In this document: piece by piece, positions 1-8,893 of the stretch
Layout: the number at the start of each line of letters is the position of its first letter
How positions within the stretch are numbered: the stretch's first letter is position 1
Assembly (NCBI RefSeq): GCF_026239735.1
Contig: NZ_JAPIVT010000003.1
Span: 310,001-374,000, forward strand
Source of the DNA: Pedobacter sp. MC2016-05
GTDB lineage: Bacteria; Bacteroidota; Bacteroidia; Sphingobacteriales; Sphingobacteriaceae
Direction: 5' to 3'
DNA length: 64,000 nucleotides
The notes under the pieces: generated by a model
Database searches by the model: none
Seen by the model: the letters and a program-made list of their open reading frames with translations, nothing else
What the model was told of the DNA's origin: nothing
Program-made: the position numbers and the translations under genes

Positions 1-39
1 TTCGATTGATATTACGCTACCACCGTTGGCTGTTACCAT
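1..39 (-). CDS. partial CDS, 5' end only, unidentified
   Basis: Thirteen codons, reading MVTANGGSVISIE, run off the left edge. The ATG is preceded by an A-rich stretch, as is usual for starts in this genome. A good Bacteroidota promoter lies about 120 bases upstream on the same strand, which supports a real gene start. Too little protein is visible to name a family. Confidence 0.4.
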   Translation of the reverse strand, partial: MVTANGGSVISIE

Positions 40-157
40 TTTTAAAAGTAAATAGGAGCATCTAAAGCTTTAGATGAAGAAAACGTCTAAATAAGAAAAG
101 CCTTTCATTGCTGAAAAGCTTTCTTAATCCTTGGAGTGGAAGCTTCCAAGGAGGGTG

Positions 158-187
158 CAAAGATACGATAAGAGCTGATAGTTACAA
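158..187 (-). promoter_or_regulatory. Bacteroidota sigma-ABfr-type promoter
   Basis: On the minus strand TTG (185-187) is followed by 19 bases and then TATCTTTG (158-165), matching the TTTG/TAnnTTTG consensus. It reads toward the partial gene at the left edge. The implied leader of about 110 nt holds a 7-bp stem (CCTTGGA/TCCAAGG, around 129-150) and a perfect 14-bp palindrome at 61-74. Confidence 0.6.
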
Positions 188-208
188 GTTTATTTCTATA
201 AATAAATA

Positions 209-2395
209 TTATAGTTTAAACTTGATGCCGCAGTTGAAGGTTCTACCTTCTGTATGGGTCCAGATGTCGTCGAACGTAGGGTTTAGGTGCGATCCGTTAA
301 CTACACTTTTATATCTGCTTTGCCTGGTGTCGGTAAAATTTTCGGCGTTTATAAAAATTGAAAACTTTCCAAAAATCTTTTCGGCCATAAAACCAAACTC
401 CCAAAAAGCGTTGGTTTGCTGGTTATTGTATAAGTATTGTTTATCGGTAAAATAACCTTCTAAACCCATTTTAAAGTTTCCTTCCTTTTCATAAAGTAAA
501 GCCAGGTTAAGTTTATTTTTTGGTAGCAATCTAATATTCTGGATTACGGGTAGATAATCGGCCTTTGCATCGGTAAATGTATAACCGGCAAAAAGTTTAA
601 AATATTCATGGAAAATTATTTTCGCATTGGTTTCAAACCCTAAACTTGTAACAGGTGCTTTGGTATTATCGAAAAAGAAACTGCCGTTTGCTTGTTGAAG
701 TAAAATGGTGGAGTTATTAATTCGGGTATAAAAAAACATTTGATTGAAGCTAATTAGCCAATCGTCACCTATGCTTGTTCTATAATTTACATCGGCTGTC
801 CCACCGTAACTTCTTTCTGCTTTTACATTATTTAGTGCTTGCAGGTTTTGGTATTGGAAAGTTTCTGTTTGCTCTGTAAAAAGGGTAGGCGTTTTATAGC
901 CTAATCCACCCCCAATTCTCGAGCTCCAATGATCATCAAATTTATATAGTGCAGACACACGGGGTAAAATGAAGTTCTCATCTTCACTATAATTGGCGTT
1001 AAAGTAGTTAACGAAATCGGCTCGTAAACCGCTTTCCAACTTAAACTTATCCGAAATATCCCAGGTATGTTGTGCATAAACGCCAGCTGTTCTGGTTGTG
1101 AAATCCTTTTTAAAAAGCGTTTGGTCTTGCTCATTAAATTTATCATAAACCACATTACCGCCAAAAATTAAACTTTGATCTTTCAAAGTTCTTAAATAAC
1201 TAATGTCAGTGTACGAGTTATAGTTCACCCCATTAAAATTATAATCGGGAATGGCTATTCCACGTTTAAAATAATTGAAACTAGTTTTTACTTTTAGCAA
1301 ATCTTTTTCTGCAGTTTGATAGCTGAAATCTAGTGTGGTGGTGTTTCGGATGGTATTATTAGCCTCAAAGTAACGGTGATTCGCATCAACTCCATCGTTT
1401 ACTACAAAAATGTCCCCTCCAGTTCTTTCACTCTTTGTAAACGCATTGCCAATAACAATGGTGGTTTTATCGCTTGGATAAATAAACAGCTTAGGGTGAA
1501 TGGTGAAATCACTGGTTTTTGGCAGCTCGGTAAAATCGTCTCTGTCTACATCGTATGCCTTTTGAAAATTACTAAGTGCAAGTAGGCTGTAGCCAATTTT
1601 TTTGCTTCTCTGCATGGTAAAAGCTCCAATATTGGTTTGCCCAACGTTCGATTGGTTAAGGATGAAATTGAGATCGGCCTTTTCTCTCGGAGACCGTGAT
1701 ATAAAATTGACCACACCTGCAATTGCACCAGCACCAAAAAGGGTAGAAGATGGACCTTTGATAATTTCAACCTGGGCTAGATCCAGCGGCGGAATTTCTA
1801 AGATGCTCAATCCGCTGGCAAAATTTCCAAAACTGGCGTAACCATCTTTTAAAAGTTGGGTGTACCTCCCATCCAAACCCTGGATCCTAATACTGGCGTT
1901 TGCACTTGTTGCTGAAGTTTGTTGTACTGCAATACCGGTGCTTTCATGCAAAATCATGGACACATTTGCGGGGCGCATGTTGCTTTTCTCGTCTATTTCT
2001 TCCAGTTCAATGGTTTCTACTCTAGTAGGCGTATTTTGGATAGTTCTGCTTGTTCTGGTAGAAGATACAATCACCTCTTCGAGTTCCTCGTCAGCTTCTT
2101 CCATTAAAATTTCCAATGGTTGATCTTGATTATTAGGGAATAGAAGTGCTAATTGTTGTTCTTGAAAACCGACATTTCTGATAATCAGTGTTTGCTTTCC
2201 ATTTGGGATATTGTTGAGTACTGCTATGCCATCGGCTGAAGTTTTAGCAACAATAGTGGTGTTTTTTAATAAGATAGTTGCATCACTCAAAGTGCCTTTG
2301 GTGTCCTTATTCTTGACTATTATTTTAAATGAATTCTGTGCATAAGCAGCTGTAATGCACAAAACTGTGCAGAACAATAAAATTATTTTTCGCAT
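209..2395 (-). CDS. TonB-dependent receptor
   Basis: A 728-residue outer-membrane receptor for active import of a metal complex or other ligand. Residues 1-19 are a signal peptide ending AAYAQ. Residues about 22-100 form a carboxypeptidase-regulatory-like beta domain. A TonB-box-like segment (EEVIVSSTR) follows near residue 107. The plug carries the typical VEIIKGPSSTLFGAGAIAGV signature, and the rest is beta-barrel ending in a hydrophobic FKL terminus. The small Cys-rich DUF6660 gene directly upstream on the same strand often accompanies receptors and efflux systems for heavy metals, so a metal-related ligand is likely; this is inference. The ATG at 2395 gives a clean signal peptide. Confidence 0.88.
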   Translation of the reverse strand: MRKIILLFCTVLCITAAYAQNSFKIIVKNKDTKGTLSDATILLKNTTIVAKTSADGIAVLNNIPNGKQTLIIRNVGFQEQQLALLFPNNQDQPLEILMEEADEELEEVIVSSTRTSRTIQNTPTRVETIELEEIDEKSNMRPANVSMILHESTGIAVQQTSATSANASIRIQGLDGRYTQLLKDGYASFGNFASGLSILEIPPLDLAQVEIIKGPSSTLFGAGAIAGVVNFISRSPREKADLNFILNQSNVGQTNIGAFTMQRSKKIGYSLLALSNFQKAYDVDRDDFTELPKTSDFTIHPKLFIYPSDKTTIVIGNAFTKSERTGGDIFVVNDGVDANHRYFEANNTIRNTTTLDFSYQTAEKDLLKVKTSFNYFKRGIAIPDYNFNGVNYNSYTDISYLRTLKDQSLIFGGNVVYDKFNEQDQTLFKKDFTTRTAGVYAQHTWDISDKFKLESGLRADFVNYFNANYSEDENFILPRVSALYKFDDHWSSRIGGGLGYKTPTLFTEQTETFQYQNLQALNNVKAERSYGGTADVNYRTSIGDDWLISFNQMFFYTRINNSTILLQQANGSFFFDNTKAPVTSLGFETNAKIIFHEYFKLFAGYTFTDAKADYLPVIQNIRLLPKNKLNLALLYEKEGNFKMGLEGYFTDKQYLYNNQQTNAFWEFGFMAEKIFGKFSIFINAENFTDTRQSRYKSVVNGSHLNPTFDDIWTHTEGRTFNCGIKFKL

Positions 2396-2444
2396 TGATG
2401 TATTTGTAAAATTGAATAAATGGATGTAGTCCTGAATTCAACGG

Positions 2445-2777
2445 TTACCCGTTAAAGTGATTATTCAACTTTGGCGGTTGCCAGATATTTTGTACGTAGC
2501 TGGAAATGAAATTACTGTTGTAAGCGTTTGACTCTTTTTTCGGAATTGATCTTTTCAGTATTTTAGGAATAGAAATCGGAACGTTTGCTATCAAAAGCTG
2601 ACCACAACAGTTGCAGGTACATAATGGAGAGCAATTATCTTGCTCGGTTATGCCTTTAGATTTTTCTATACTGGCGCTCGATATTTCAGAATGACTAACC
2701 ATAGCCATAACATCCTCACAATTGATGCAGGATAAACTGATGATTATAAAGCTTAATAAGTAGATTAAGATCTTCAT
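2445..2777 (-). CDS. DUF6660 family small secreted protein
   Basis: A protein of about 110 residues that begins MKILIYLLSF and has a hydrophobic N-terminal export signal. It carries a Cys cluster (CSPLCTCNCCGQ) characteristic of DUF6660, a family seen in Bacteroidota next to metal-linked TonB receptors and RND pumps. A TTG-initiated form nine bases longer exists, but the ATG at 2777 starts directly on the signal peptide. A TAnnTTTG promoter element lies only six bases upstream of that ATG. It sits 50 bases upstream of the TonB receptor and is probably co-transcribed with it. The exact role is unknown; the Cys-rich segment suggests metal binding. Confidence 0.7.
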   Translation of the reverse strand: MKILIYLLSFIIISLSCINCEDVMAMVSHSEISSASIEKSKGITEQDNCSPLCTCNCCGQLLIANVPISIPKILKRSIPKKESNAYNSNFISSYVQNIWQPPKLNNHFNG

Positions 2778-2783
2778 TCCAGG

Positions 2784-2791
2784 CAAAGGTA
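2784..2791 (-). promoter_or_regulatory. -7 promoter element (TACCTTTG)
   Basis: A perfect TAnnTTTG element on the minus strand ends six bases before the ATG of the DUF6660 gene. No clear TTG is visible at the -33 position. If it is used, the transcript would be leaderless or nearly so. Confidence 0.4.
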
Positions 2792-2968
2792 CAAATCATC
2801 TCTAAATACTTCTGGATTTTAATTTGTTTTAAATTTAGTAACAAATAATGCGCTCCATTCAACGAAAAATTTACTCGTTTAGGTTGTATTCCAACCAGTT
2901 GTTTGATTCTCTGAGCAGCAAAGAACAATATAGACATCGCTGTGTTATCAGTTTATTAGCCCTACAAA

Positions 2969-3295
2969 ATGCAGTTGTCAACCACGGAAATTCAGGATTG
3001 CGAATCAGATCAAATCTTCAAAGTTTGGTTATCCGATGAAGTGGCATTCTCAGATCAGTTAAGAGCAAAAGAAGATGGTGCATTTAAGATGCTCTATGAT
3101 AAATATGCTTCTGCTATTTACGGCAATATACTCAGAGCTTGTGTCGATCAAGATAAGGCAGCGGTGGTTTTGGAAAATGTTTTTATTGAAGTTTGGTATT
3201 CAATCCCGGCTTATGATGAAAACAAGATCAAGCTGTTTACTTGGATAAATCAAATTGCAGCAAAACATATCAATCTTTCAAAAGCTAACTCTTAG
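2969..3295 (+). CDS. stand-alone sigma-70 region 2-like protein
   Basis: A 108-residue protein. Residues about 34-101 resemble ECF sigma factor region 2: AFKMLYDKYASAIYG, then an acidic helix, then VFIEVWYSIPAYD and LFTWINQIAAKHI. In a normal ECF factor a linker and region 4 would follow. Here the protein stops five residues after that motif and no region 4 remnant is seen in any frame downstream. It is transcribed divergently from the DUF6660/TonB genes. It may be a natural region-2-only protein or a truncated ECF factor. Without region 4 it should not recognise a -35 element in the usual way. Confidence 0.6.
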   Translation: MQLSTTEIQDCESDQIFKVWLSDEVAFSDQLRAKEDGAFKMLYDKYASAIYGNILRACVDQDKAAVVLENVFIEVWYSIPAYDENKIKLFTWINQIAAKHINLSKANS

Positions 3296-3473
3296 TTAAA
3301 GCTTATCAAAGCTGTCCAAAATAATAATGTTGAACAAAATTAAATAAACTTCTCAACTCCCCAACTTTTTTGCTTGATCCTCAATCTGTTCTTGTTTATA
3401 ATCCTAAACGATTATTACAACTATTGTCTGTTGAAAAAAAAATCAATCAGCTATTTGGAATTTGCTGTAAAAG
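3296..3473. other. non-coding spacer after the sigma-like gene
   Basis: This is the first part of a gene-free stretch of about 740 bases (3296-4042). No ORF or remnant is recognised here. The rest of the stretch holds a terminator, a candidate small RNA with an operator-bearing promoter, and the gapA terminator, each listed separately. Confidence 0.4.
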
Positions 3474-3506
3474 AAAAAGGAGACCTCATCCAAGCGTCTC
3501 CTTTTT
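3474..3506. terminator. strong bidirectional hairpin terminator
   Basis: An 11-bp perfect stem (3474-3484 with 3496-3506, core AAGGAGAC/GTCTCCTT) and an 11-base loop, with T-runs on both strands. On the plus strand it can end the sigma-like transcript. On the minus strand it would end the candidate small RNA that starts near 3625. Confidence 0.8.
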
Positions 3507-3626
3507 TTCTAACCAAATATAAACCTGTTATGAGCCAGGCTTTGTCTTAAATCCTATTCGAAACTTAAGTTTCAGTAAGGATGTTTTTATCTTTTTTATT
3601 GTGAACAAACATCGTTCCGTTTATTA
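3474..3626 (-). ncRNA. candidate small RNA of about 150 nt under Nudix-regulator control
   Basis: On the minus strand a TATATTTG promoter element (3632-3639), with a perfect 19-bp operator (3653-3671) over the -33 position, would start an RNA near 3625. The strong hairpin at 3474-3506 followed by T-rich sequence would end it. No ORF longer than a few codons lies between. The interval contains a perfect palindrome GAAACTTAAGTTTC and further short stems. The operator is the same as those beside pfkA and the second BadF kinase, so this RNA would belong to a sugar regulon. Transcription itself is inferred; no known RNA family is recognised. Confidence 0.45.
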
Positions 3627-3631
3627 CTCTA

Positions 3632-3639
3632 CAAATATA
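3632..3639 (-). promoter_or_regulatory. -7 promoter element (TATATTTG) for the candidate small RNA
   Basis: A perfect TAnnTTTG match on the minus strand. The region about 19-20 bases upstream, where the -33 element should be, is a T-run inside the 19-bp operator. A bound regulator would therefore block this promoter directly. Confidence 0.5.
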
Positions 3640-3652
3640 GTAAAAAAATTCA

Positions 3653-3671
3653 TAGTGTAAAAAATACACTA
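3653..3671. promoter_or_regulatory. operator, perfect TAGTGTA-N5-TACACTA inverted repeat
   Basis: Perfect 7-bp arms with an AAAAA spacer. The same element with two outer mismatches in one arm occurs at 6900-6918 and 8778-8796. All three lie within 5.2 kb around the Nudix-type regulator, its likely ligand by gene context. There is no protein-coding gene directly downstream of this copy. Confidence 0.65.
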
Positions 3672-3986
3672 ACAAATTTTTAAATATTTTTTTTGTCATT
3701 TTTTATTTACAATTGATTTTTTGAAAGATTGAGGCTTTAAAAACGACTTAAATGCAAATATAAGCTGAAATTATGTTAAGTAATTGTTAAATCGTGATTT
3801 TTTAAATTTGTTTAAGCTATCAAATTGTTAATTAAAGGTTAAAAATTAAGGATGAGCGAATTTTTTGGCCTTTTTATAGTGTATTCTTCATTTTTAAACG
3901 GAATAATAGGCTAAAAAAAATTTTATTAGCTAAAATTCGGGCAGAATAATTTTAATTTTATTAGTGAAATATTTTTTTATATAGAA

Positions 3987-4018
3987 AAAGCGGCTAATGT
4001 TTGAGACATTGCCGCTTT
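3987..4018 (-). terminator. terminator of the pfkA-kinase-gapA operon
   Basis: A stem of AAAGCGGC plus AATGT (one bulged base) pairs with ACATTGCCGCTTT around a five-base loop. On the minus strand it is followed by T-rich sequence. It lies 24 bases after the gapA stop codon. Confidence 0.8.
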
Positions 4019-4042
4019 CCTAATTTTAATATTTATTTAAAT

Positions 4043-5894
<1,852 letters not shown>

Positions 5895-5896
5895 GA

Positions 5897-6883
5897 TTAT
5901 ATAGATAAAACTTCAGTCATTTCCATTAAATCTGGTTCCAGTTTGAAGCTGTGTGCTGTTAAAGCTTCCGCAATGCTGGTTAATTTTATCTCATTGCCTT
6001 TTAAGCCAACCATTTGCTCTGTTTGTCCAGCAATCAAGGCGTTAACTGCTGCAAATCCCAGTCTACTGCCCAAAATCCTATCAAAACTACTTGGACTTCC
6101 GCCACGTTGCAAATGGCCGAGGATGGTTACTTTGGTATCGTAATGATCAAAAGTTTCCTTCACCTTCTTGGCAATATCGTAAGCACCACCTTGCTTGTGA
6201 CCCTCGGCAACAATAACAATACTCGATGATTTTTTTGTTGCAGCGCCCAAAGCGAGTTTATCAATTAATTCGGTTACGCTGGTTTCTCTCTCTGGTAATA
6301 AAACCGCTTCTGCACCACTGGCTATCGAGCTTCTTAAAGCAATACAGCCGGAATCTCTTCCCATTACTTCGATAAAAAATAAACGATCATGAGCATCTGC
6401 AGTATCCCGAATTTTATCTATTGCTTCAATAACGGTATTAATGGCGGTATCATACCCCAGTGTAAAATCCGAACCCACTAAATCGTTATCAATAGTACCA
6501 GGGATACCGATTACTTTAACGCCGAAAGTTTCTGAAAACCTCTTAGCACCAGTGAAGGTTCCATCGCCGCCAATAACCACTAATCCATCGATATTATTTT
6601 TCTTTAAGTTATTATAGGCTATTTGTTGTCCTTCATCAGTTTTAAATTCAAGGCAACGTGCGGTCTTTAAAATCGTTCCGCCCAAGTGTAAAATATTGCT
6701 TACAGATCGGGCATCCATTGGTTTTATATTATCGGTTATCAGTCCTTGATATCCTTGCATAACACCAAACATGTTAATGCCATGATATATTCCGGTACGA
6801 ACAACAGCTCTGATTGCGGCATTCATTCCTGGGGCATCGCCACCAGAAGTAAGTACAGCTATATTTTTAATATTTGGCTCCAT
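5897..6883 (-). CDS. pfkA: ATP-dependent 6-phosphofructokinase
   Basis: A 328-residue enzyme, typical bacterial length, that phosphorylates fructose-6-phosphate to fructose-1,6-bisphosphate. Residues 13-24 hold the SGGDAPGMNAA nucleotide loop. GGDGT at 105-109 has Gly where pyrophosphate-dependent enzymes have Asp, so ATP is the likely donor. GTIDNDL at 129-135 contains the catalytic Asp132. It is the first gene of an operon with a BadF-type kinase and gapA. Its ATG lies eight bases after a TATATTCG promoter element that abuts the 19-bp operator shared with the divergent Nudix-type regulator. Repression by that regulator is therefore likely. Confidence 0.96.
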   Translation of the reverse strand: MEPNIKNIAVLTSGGDAPGMNAAIRAVVRTGIYHGINMFGVMQGYQGLITDNIKPMDARSVSNILHLGGTILKTARCLEFKTDEGQQIAYNNLKKNNIDGLVVIGGDGTFTGAKRFSETFGVKVIGIPGTIDNDLVGSDFTLGYDTAINTVIEAIDKIRDTADAHDRLFFIEVMGRDSGCIALRSSIASGAEAVLLPERETSVTELIDKLALGAATKKSSSIVIVAEGHKQGGAYDIAKKVKETFDHYDTKVTILGHLQRGGSPSSFDRILGSRLGFAAVNALIAGQTEQMVGLKGNEIKLTSIAEALTAHSFKLEPDLMEMTEVLSI

Positions 6884-6891
6884 CTATGATA

Positions 6892-6899
6892 CGAATATA
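6892..6899 (-). promoter_or_regulatory. -7 promoter element of pfkA (TATATTCG)
   Basis: One mismatch to TAnnTTTG on the minus strand. It ends eight bases before the pfkA ATG and directly adjoins the operator at 6900-6918. A regulator bound there would sit between the -7 and -33 elements. Confidence 0.5.
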
Positions 6900-6918
6900 G
6901 TGTGTAATTTTTACACTA
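6900..6918. promoter_or_regulatory. operator GTGTGTA-N5-TACACTA between pfkA and the Nudix regulator
   Basis: One arm matches the ideal TACACTA and the other has two outer mismatches (GTGTGTA for TAGTGTA), with a five-base ATTTT spacer. It lies in the shared spacer of divergent genes, the expected place for control of pfkA and autoregulation of the regulator. Confidence 0.65.
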
Positions 6919-6992
6919 AGTAATTTTTTTTATTTTTTTTACTTAATATTGAAAGTCATACCTTTATCTGCTTAAAATAACTAAATTTTACC

Positions 6993-7682
6993 TTGGAACA
7001 AATTTTACCTCATTTAGATTCAGTATTCTCGATAGATTGCGTTTTGTTTGGATTTGATGGAAAGGAATTAAAAATCCTTCTCATTGAAAGGAATGAAGAA
7101 CCATTTAAAGATTGGTGGGCACTGCCCGGTAACATTGTTGGTGCCGATGAAAGTTTAGATCAATCAGCCTCTAGAATTTTATATGAACTTACCGGTCTCC
7201 GTGGCATTTATATGGAGCAATATTATGCTTTTGGCGATCCTAATAGGCACCCGCAGGGTAGGGTAATTACTTTGGCGTATTATGCTTTGATCCGTTTGGG
7301 GGGCGATAAAGAACTTCGTCCCATCAGTACTTATGCAAAAAGGGCAAACTGGTTACCCATTACTGATTTGCCAAAACTAGCTTTCGATCACCAAAAGATC
7401 TATGATAAAGGTTTAGAAAAAATTAAACGGAGAATTAAACATCAACCAATTGCTTTCGAGCTTTTGCCAGAAAAGTTTACGCTGACGCAACTGCAGCATG
7501 TTTATGAGCTGATATTGGGTAAAAAGCTTGATAAAAGAAATTTCAGAAAAAAAATTGTAAGTTTTGGTGTTTTAAAAGAATTGGATGAAAAACAAAAAGG
7601 GGTTTCATACCGAGCAGCTACTTTGTATCGTTTTGATAAAAGAAAGTACGCTAAACTTTTTGGTAAGGAGATTTCTTTTTAA
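6993..7682 (+). CDS. Nudix-domain transcriptional regulator (NrtR/AraR-like)
   Basis: A 229-residue protein with an N-terminal Nudix fold (about 10-145) and a C-terminal winged helix (about 155-229), the architecture of NrtR-family regulators. In the Nudix box (residues 45-69) the catalytic Arg-Glu and Glu-Glu pairs read R61-I62 and E65-L66. Two Mg-binding Glu are lost, so the domain probably senses a ligand rather than hydrolysing one, as in Bacteroides AraR. The start is TTG at 6993: a TAA at 6978 closes the frame upstream and no ATG lies in reach. It is divergent from pfkA across a 19-bp operator. Gene context points to control of glycolysis and amino-sugar kinases; the effector is unknown. 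Confidence 0.88.
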   Translation: MEQILPHLDSVFSIDCVLFGFDGKELKILLIERNEEPFKDWWALPGNIVGADESLDQSASRILYELTGLRGIYMEQYYAFGDPNRHPQGRVITLAYYALIRLGGDKELRPISTYAKRANWLPITDLPKLAFDHQKIYDKGLEKIKRRIKHQPIAFELLPEKFTLTQLQHVYELILGKKLDKRNFRKKIVSFGVLKELDEKQKGVSYRAATLYRFDKRKYAKLFGKEISF

Positions 7683-7721
7683 GTTAAGAGTTGAAAGACA
7701 AAGTGTCAATAAAGAGCTCTT

Positions 7722-7765
7722 AACAAATAAGCCAGATTTGAAATTTCAAATCTGGCTTATTTGTT
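7722..7765. terminator. 44-bp perfect palindrome, bidirectional terminator
   Basis: Two 22-base arms (7722-7743 and 7744-7765) are exact reverse complements with no unpaired centre. T-rich sequence follows on both sides. It separates the convergent Nudix regulator and second BadF kinase genes and should stop transcription both ways. Confidence 0.85.
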
Positions 7766-7813
7766 TTATAAAGATTGACTCTCGAGTCTGAACTCAAGAC
7801 TCCCAACTCCAAA

Positions 7814-8674
7814 CTATTTCTTTGGAGCTAACTCTAAGTGATAATGCACTAAATCATCTATAGGAGAGCGAATGATTTTTCCAACACCCATTTCGTATCT
7901 ATCAGCTACAATACTTAAAATATCACGGAAACTATAACCTACTGATCCTACGCAGTTCAATTTGTGATCTTTATAGTTTGGATAGTGAATAACCAACGCC
8001 TCAAAAAACGAGGTAAAAGCATAATCGATTGTGCTAAATGCATAATCTTCATAATTATCTTTAAAATCGTATAAGAATTTACTAAAGCTAGCGCAGAAAC
8101 GATTTGGCAAGGGCCTGTTGTAGATATTATCGAAAATATCCTCGTTTGTTAAAGCATAATTATCGTAAAATGCTTCACGCAATCCTTTCGGCATATACCC
8201 TTTCATGTAATCGCTCAAAATGCGTTTACCGATAAAAGAACCACTTCCCTCATCACCTAAAAAGTAACCTAGTGAATCGATGTTCAACGTAATGTCTGTT
8301 CCATCGTATAGACATGAATTGGTTCCTGTACCTAAAATAGCAGCAAATCCCGGCTCGTTTCCAAGAAGTGCTCTGCAAGAAGCAAGCAAATCATGACCAA
8401 CGAAAATCTCGGCATTAGTAAAAACCTGTTTCATGGCATCAGCCACAATTTTTACATTGCCCGGGGTAGAACATCCAGCACCATAATAGTAAACTCCTGT
8501 TAATTTTTCTCTTTCCAAGTGGTCTGGAAGAGTTTCATTCAAAGACTTAACAATGTATTCTCCTTTGGAAAAATATGGATTGTAACCCTCGGTGTTAAAG
8601 TAAATTTTTCTGCCGGCCTCGTTAATCAAGCACCAATTTGTTTTGGTTGATCCACCGTCTGCAATTACTATCAT
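7814..8674 (-). CDS. BadF/BadG-type kinase, N-acetylglucosamine kinase-like
   Basis: A protein of about 286 residues that begins MIVIADGGSTKT, an intact phosphate-1 motif with Asp6. A GTG start eight codons upstream is possible, but the ATG at 8674 aligns with the family N-terminus. The other ATP-site blocks are kept: ILGTGTNSCLYDG and GDEGSGSFIGKR. The family phosphorylates N-acetylglucosamine or related sugars or activates acyl-CoA reductases; the sugar-kinase branch fits the context. It is a paralogue of the degenerate protein in the pfkA operon. A 19-bp operator lies 104-122 bases upstream, placing it in the same regulon. The substrate is inferred. Confidence 0.85.
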   Translation of the reverse strand: MIVIADGGSTKTNWCLINEAGRKIYFNTEGYNPYFSKGEYIVKSLNETLPDHLEREKLTGVYYYGAGCSTPGNVKIVADAMKQVFTNAEIFVGHDLLASCRALLGNEPGFAAILGTGTNSCLYDGTDITLNIDSLGYFLGDEGSGSFIGKRILSDYMKGYMPKGLREAFYDNYALTNEDIFDNIYNRPLPNRFCASFSKFLYDFKDNYEDYAFSTIDYAFTSFFEALVIHYPNYKDHKLNCVGSVGYSFRDILSIVADRYEMGVGKIIRSPIDDLVHYHLELAPKK

Positions 8675-8777
8675 TTTATTTATTTTTGGTTTTAGCACGA
8701 TAAAAGTATAAAAACTCTTATATTTTGTATCTTTTTTTTTAATAATTTTTTAACAATTTGATGTTGGTTAAAATTAA

Positions 8778-8796
8778 GTGTGTAAAAAATACACTA
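8778..8796. promoter_or_regulatory. operator GTGTGTA-N5-TACACTA upstream of second BadF kinase
   Basis: The same arms as the copy at 6900-6918, with an AAAAA spacer. It lies between the minus-strand kinase (start 8674) and the plus-strand threonine aldolase (start 8894). It could act on either; the kinase is the more likely target because its paralogue is linked to another copy. Confidence 0.6.
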
Positions 8797-8893
8797 TATA
8801 CATCGCTTGATGGGCTAAAAACCTTAAAATTATACCAGAAAAGGCATTGGTCTTTTTTTATAACCGTAAAAAATATTTACATTTCATACAAAA

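Noticed and set aside
108..455. 115-codon plus-strand ORF opposite the first TonB receptor
   Set aside because: Antisense of a clear receptor gene, with no domain or signal of its own.
2848..3039. 63-codon plus-strand ORF overlapping the sigma-like gene start
   Set aside because: No recognisable content; the sigma-region-2 frame is better supported.
3877..3883. Half-site TAGTGTA of the Nudix-type operator
   Set aside because: The second arm is absent (CATTTTT), so it is not counted as an operator.
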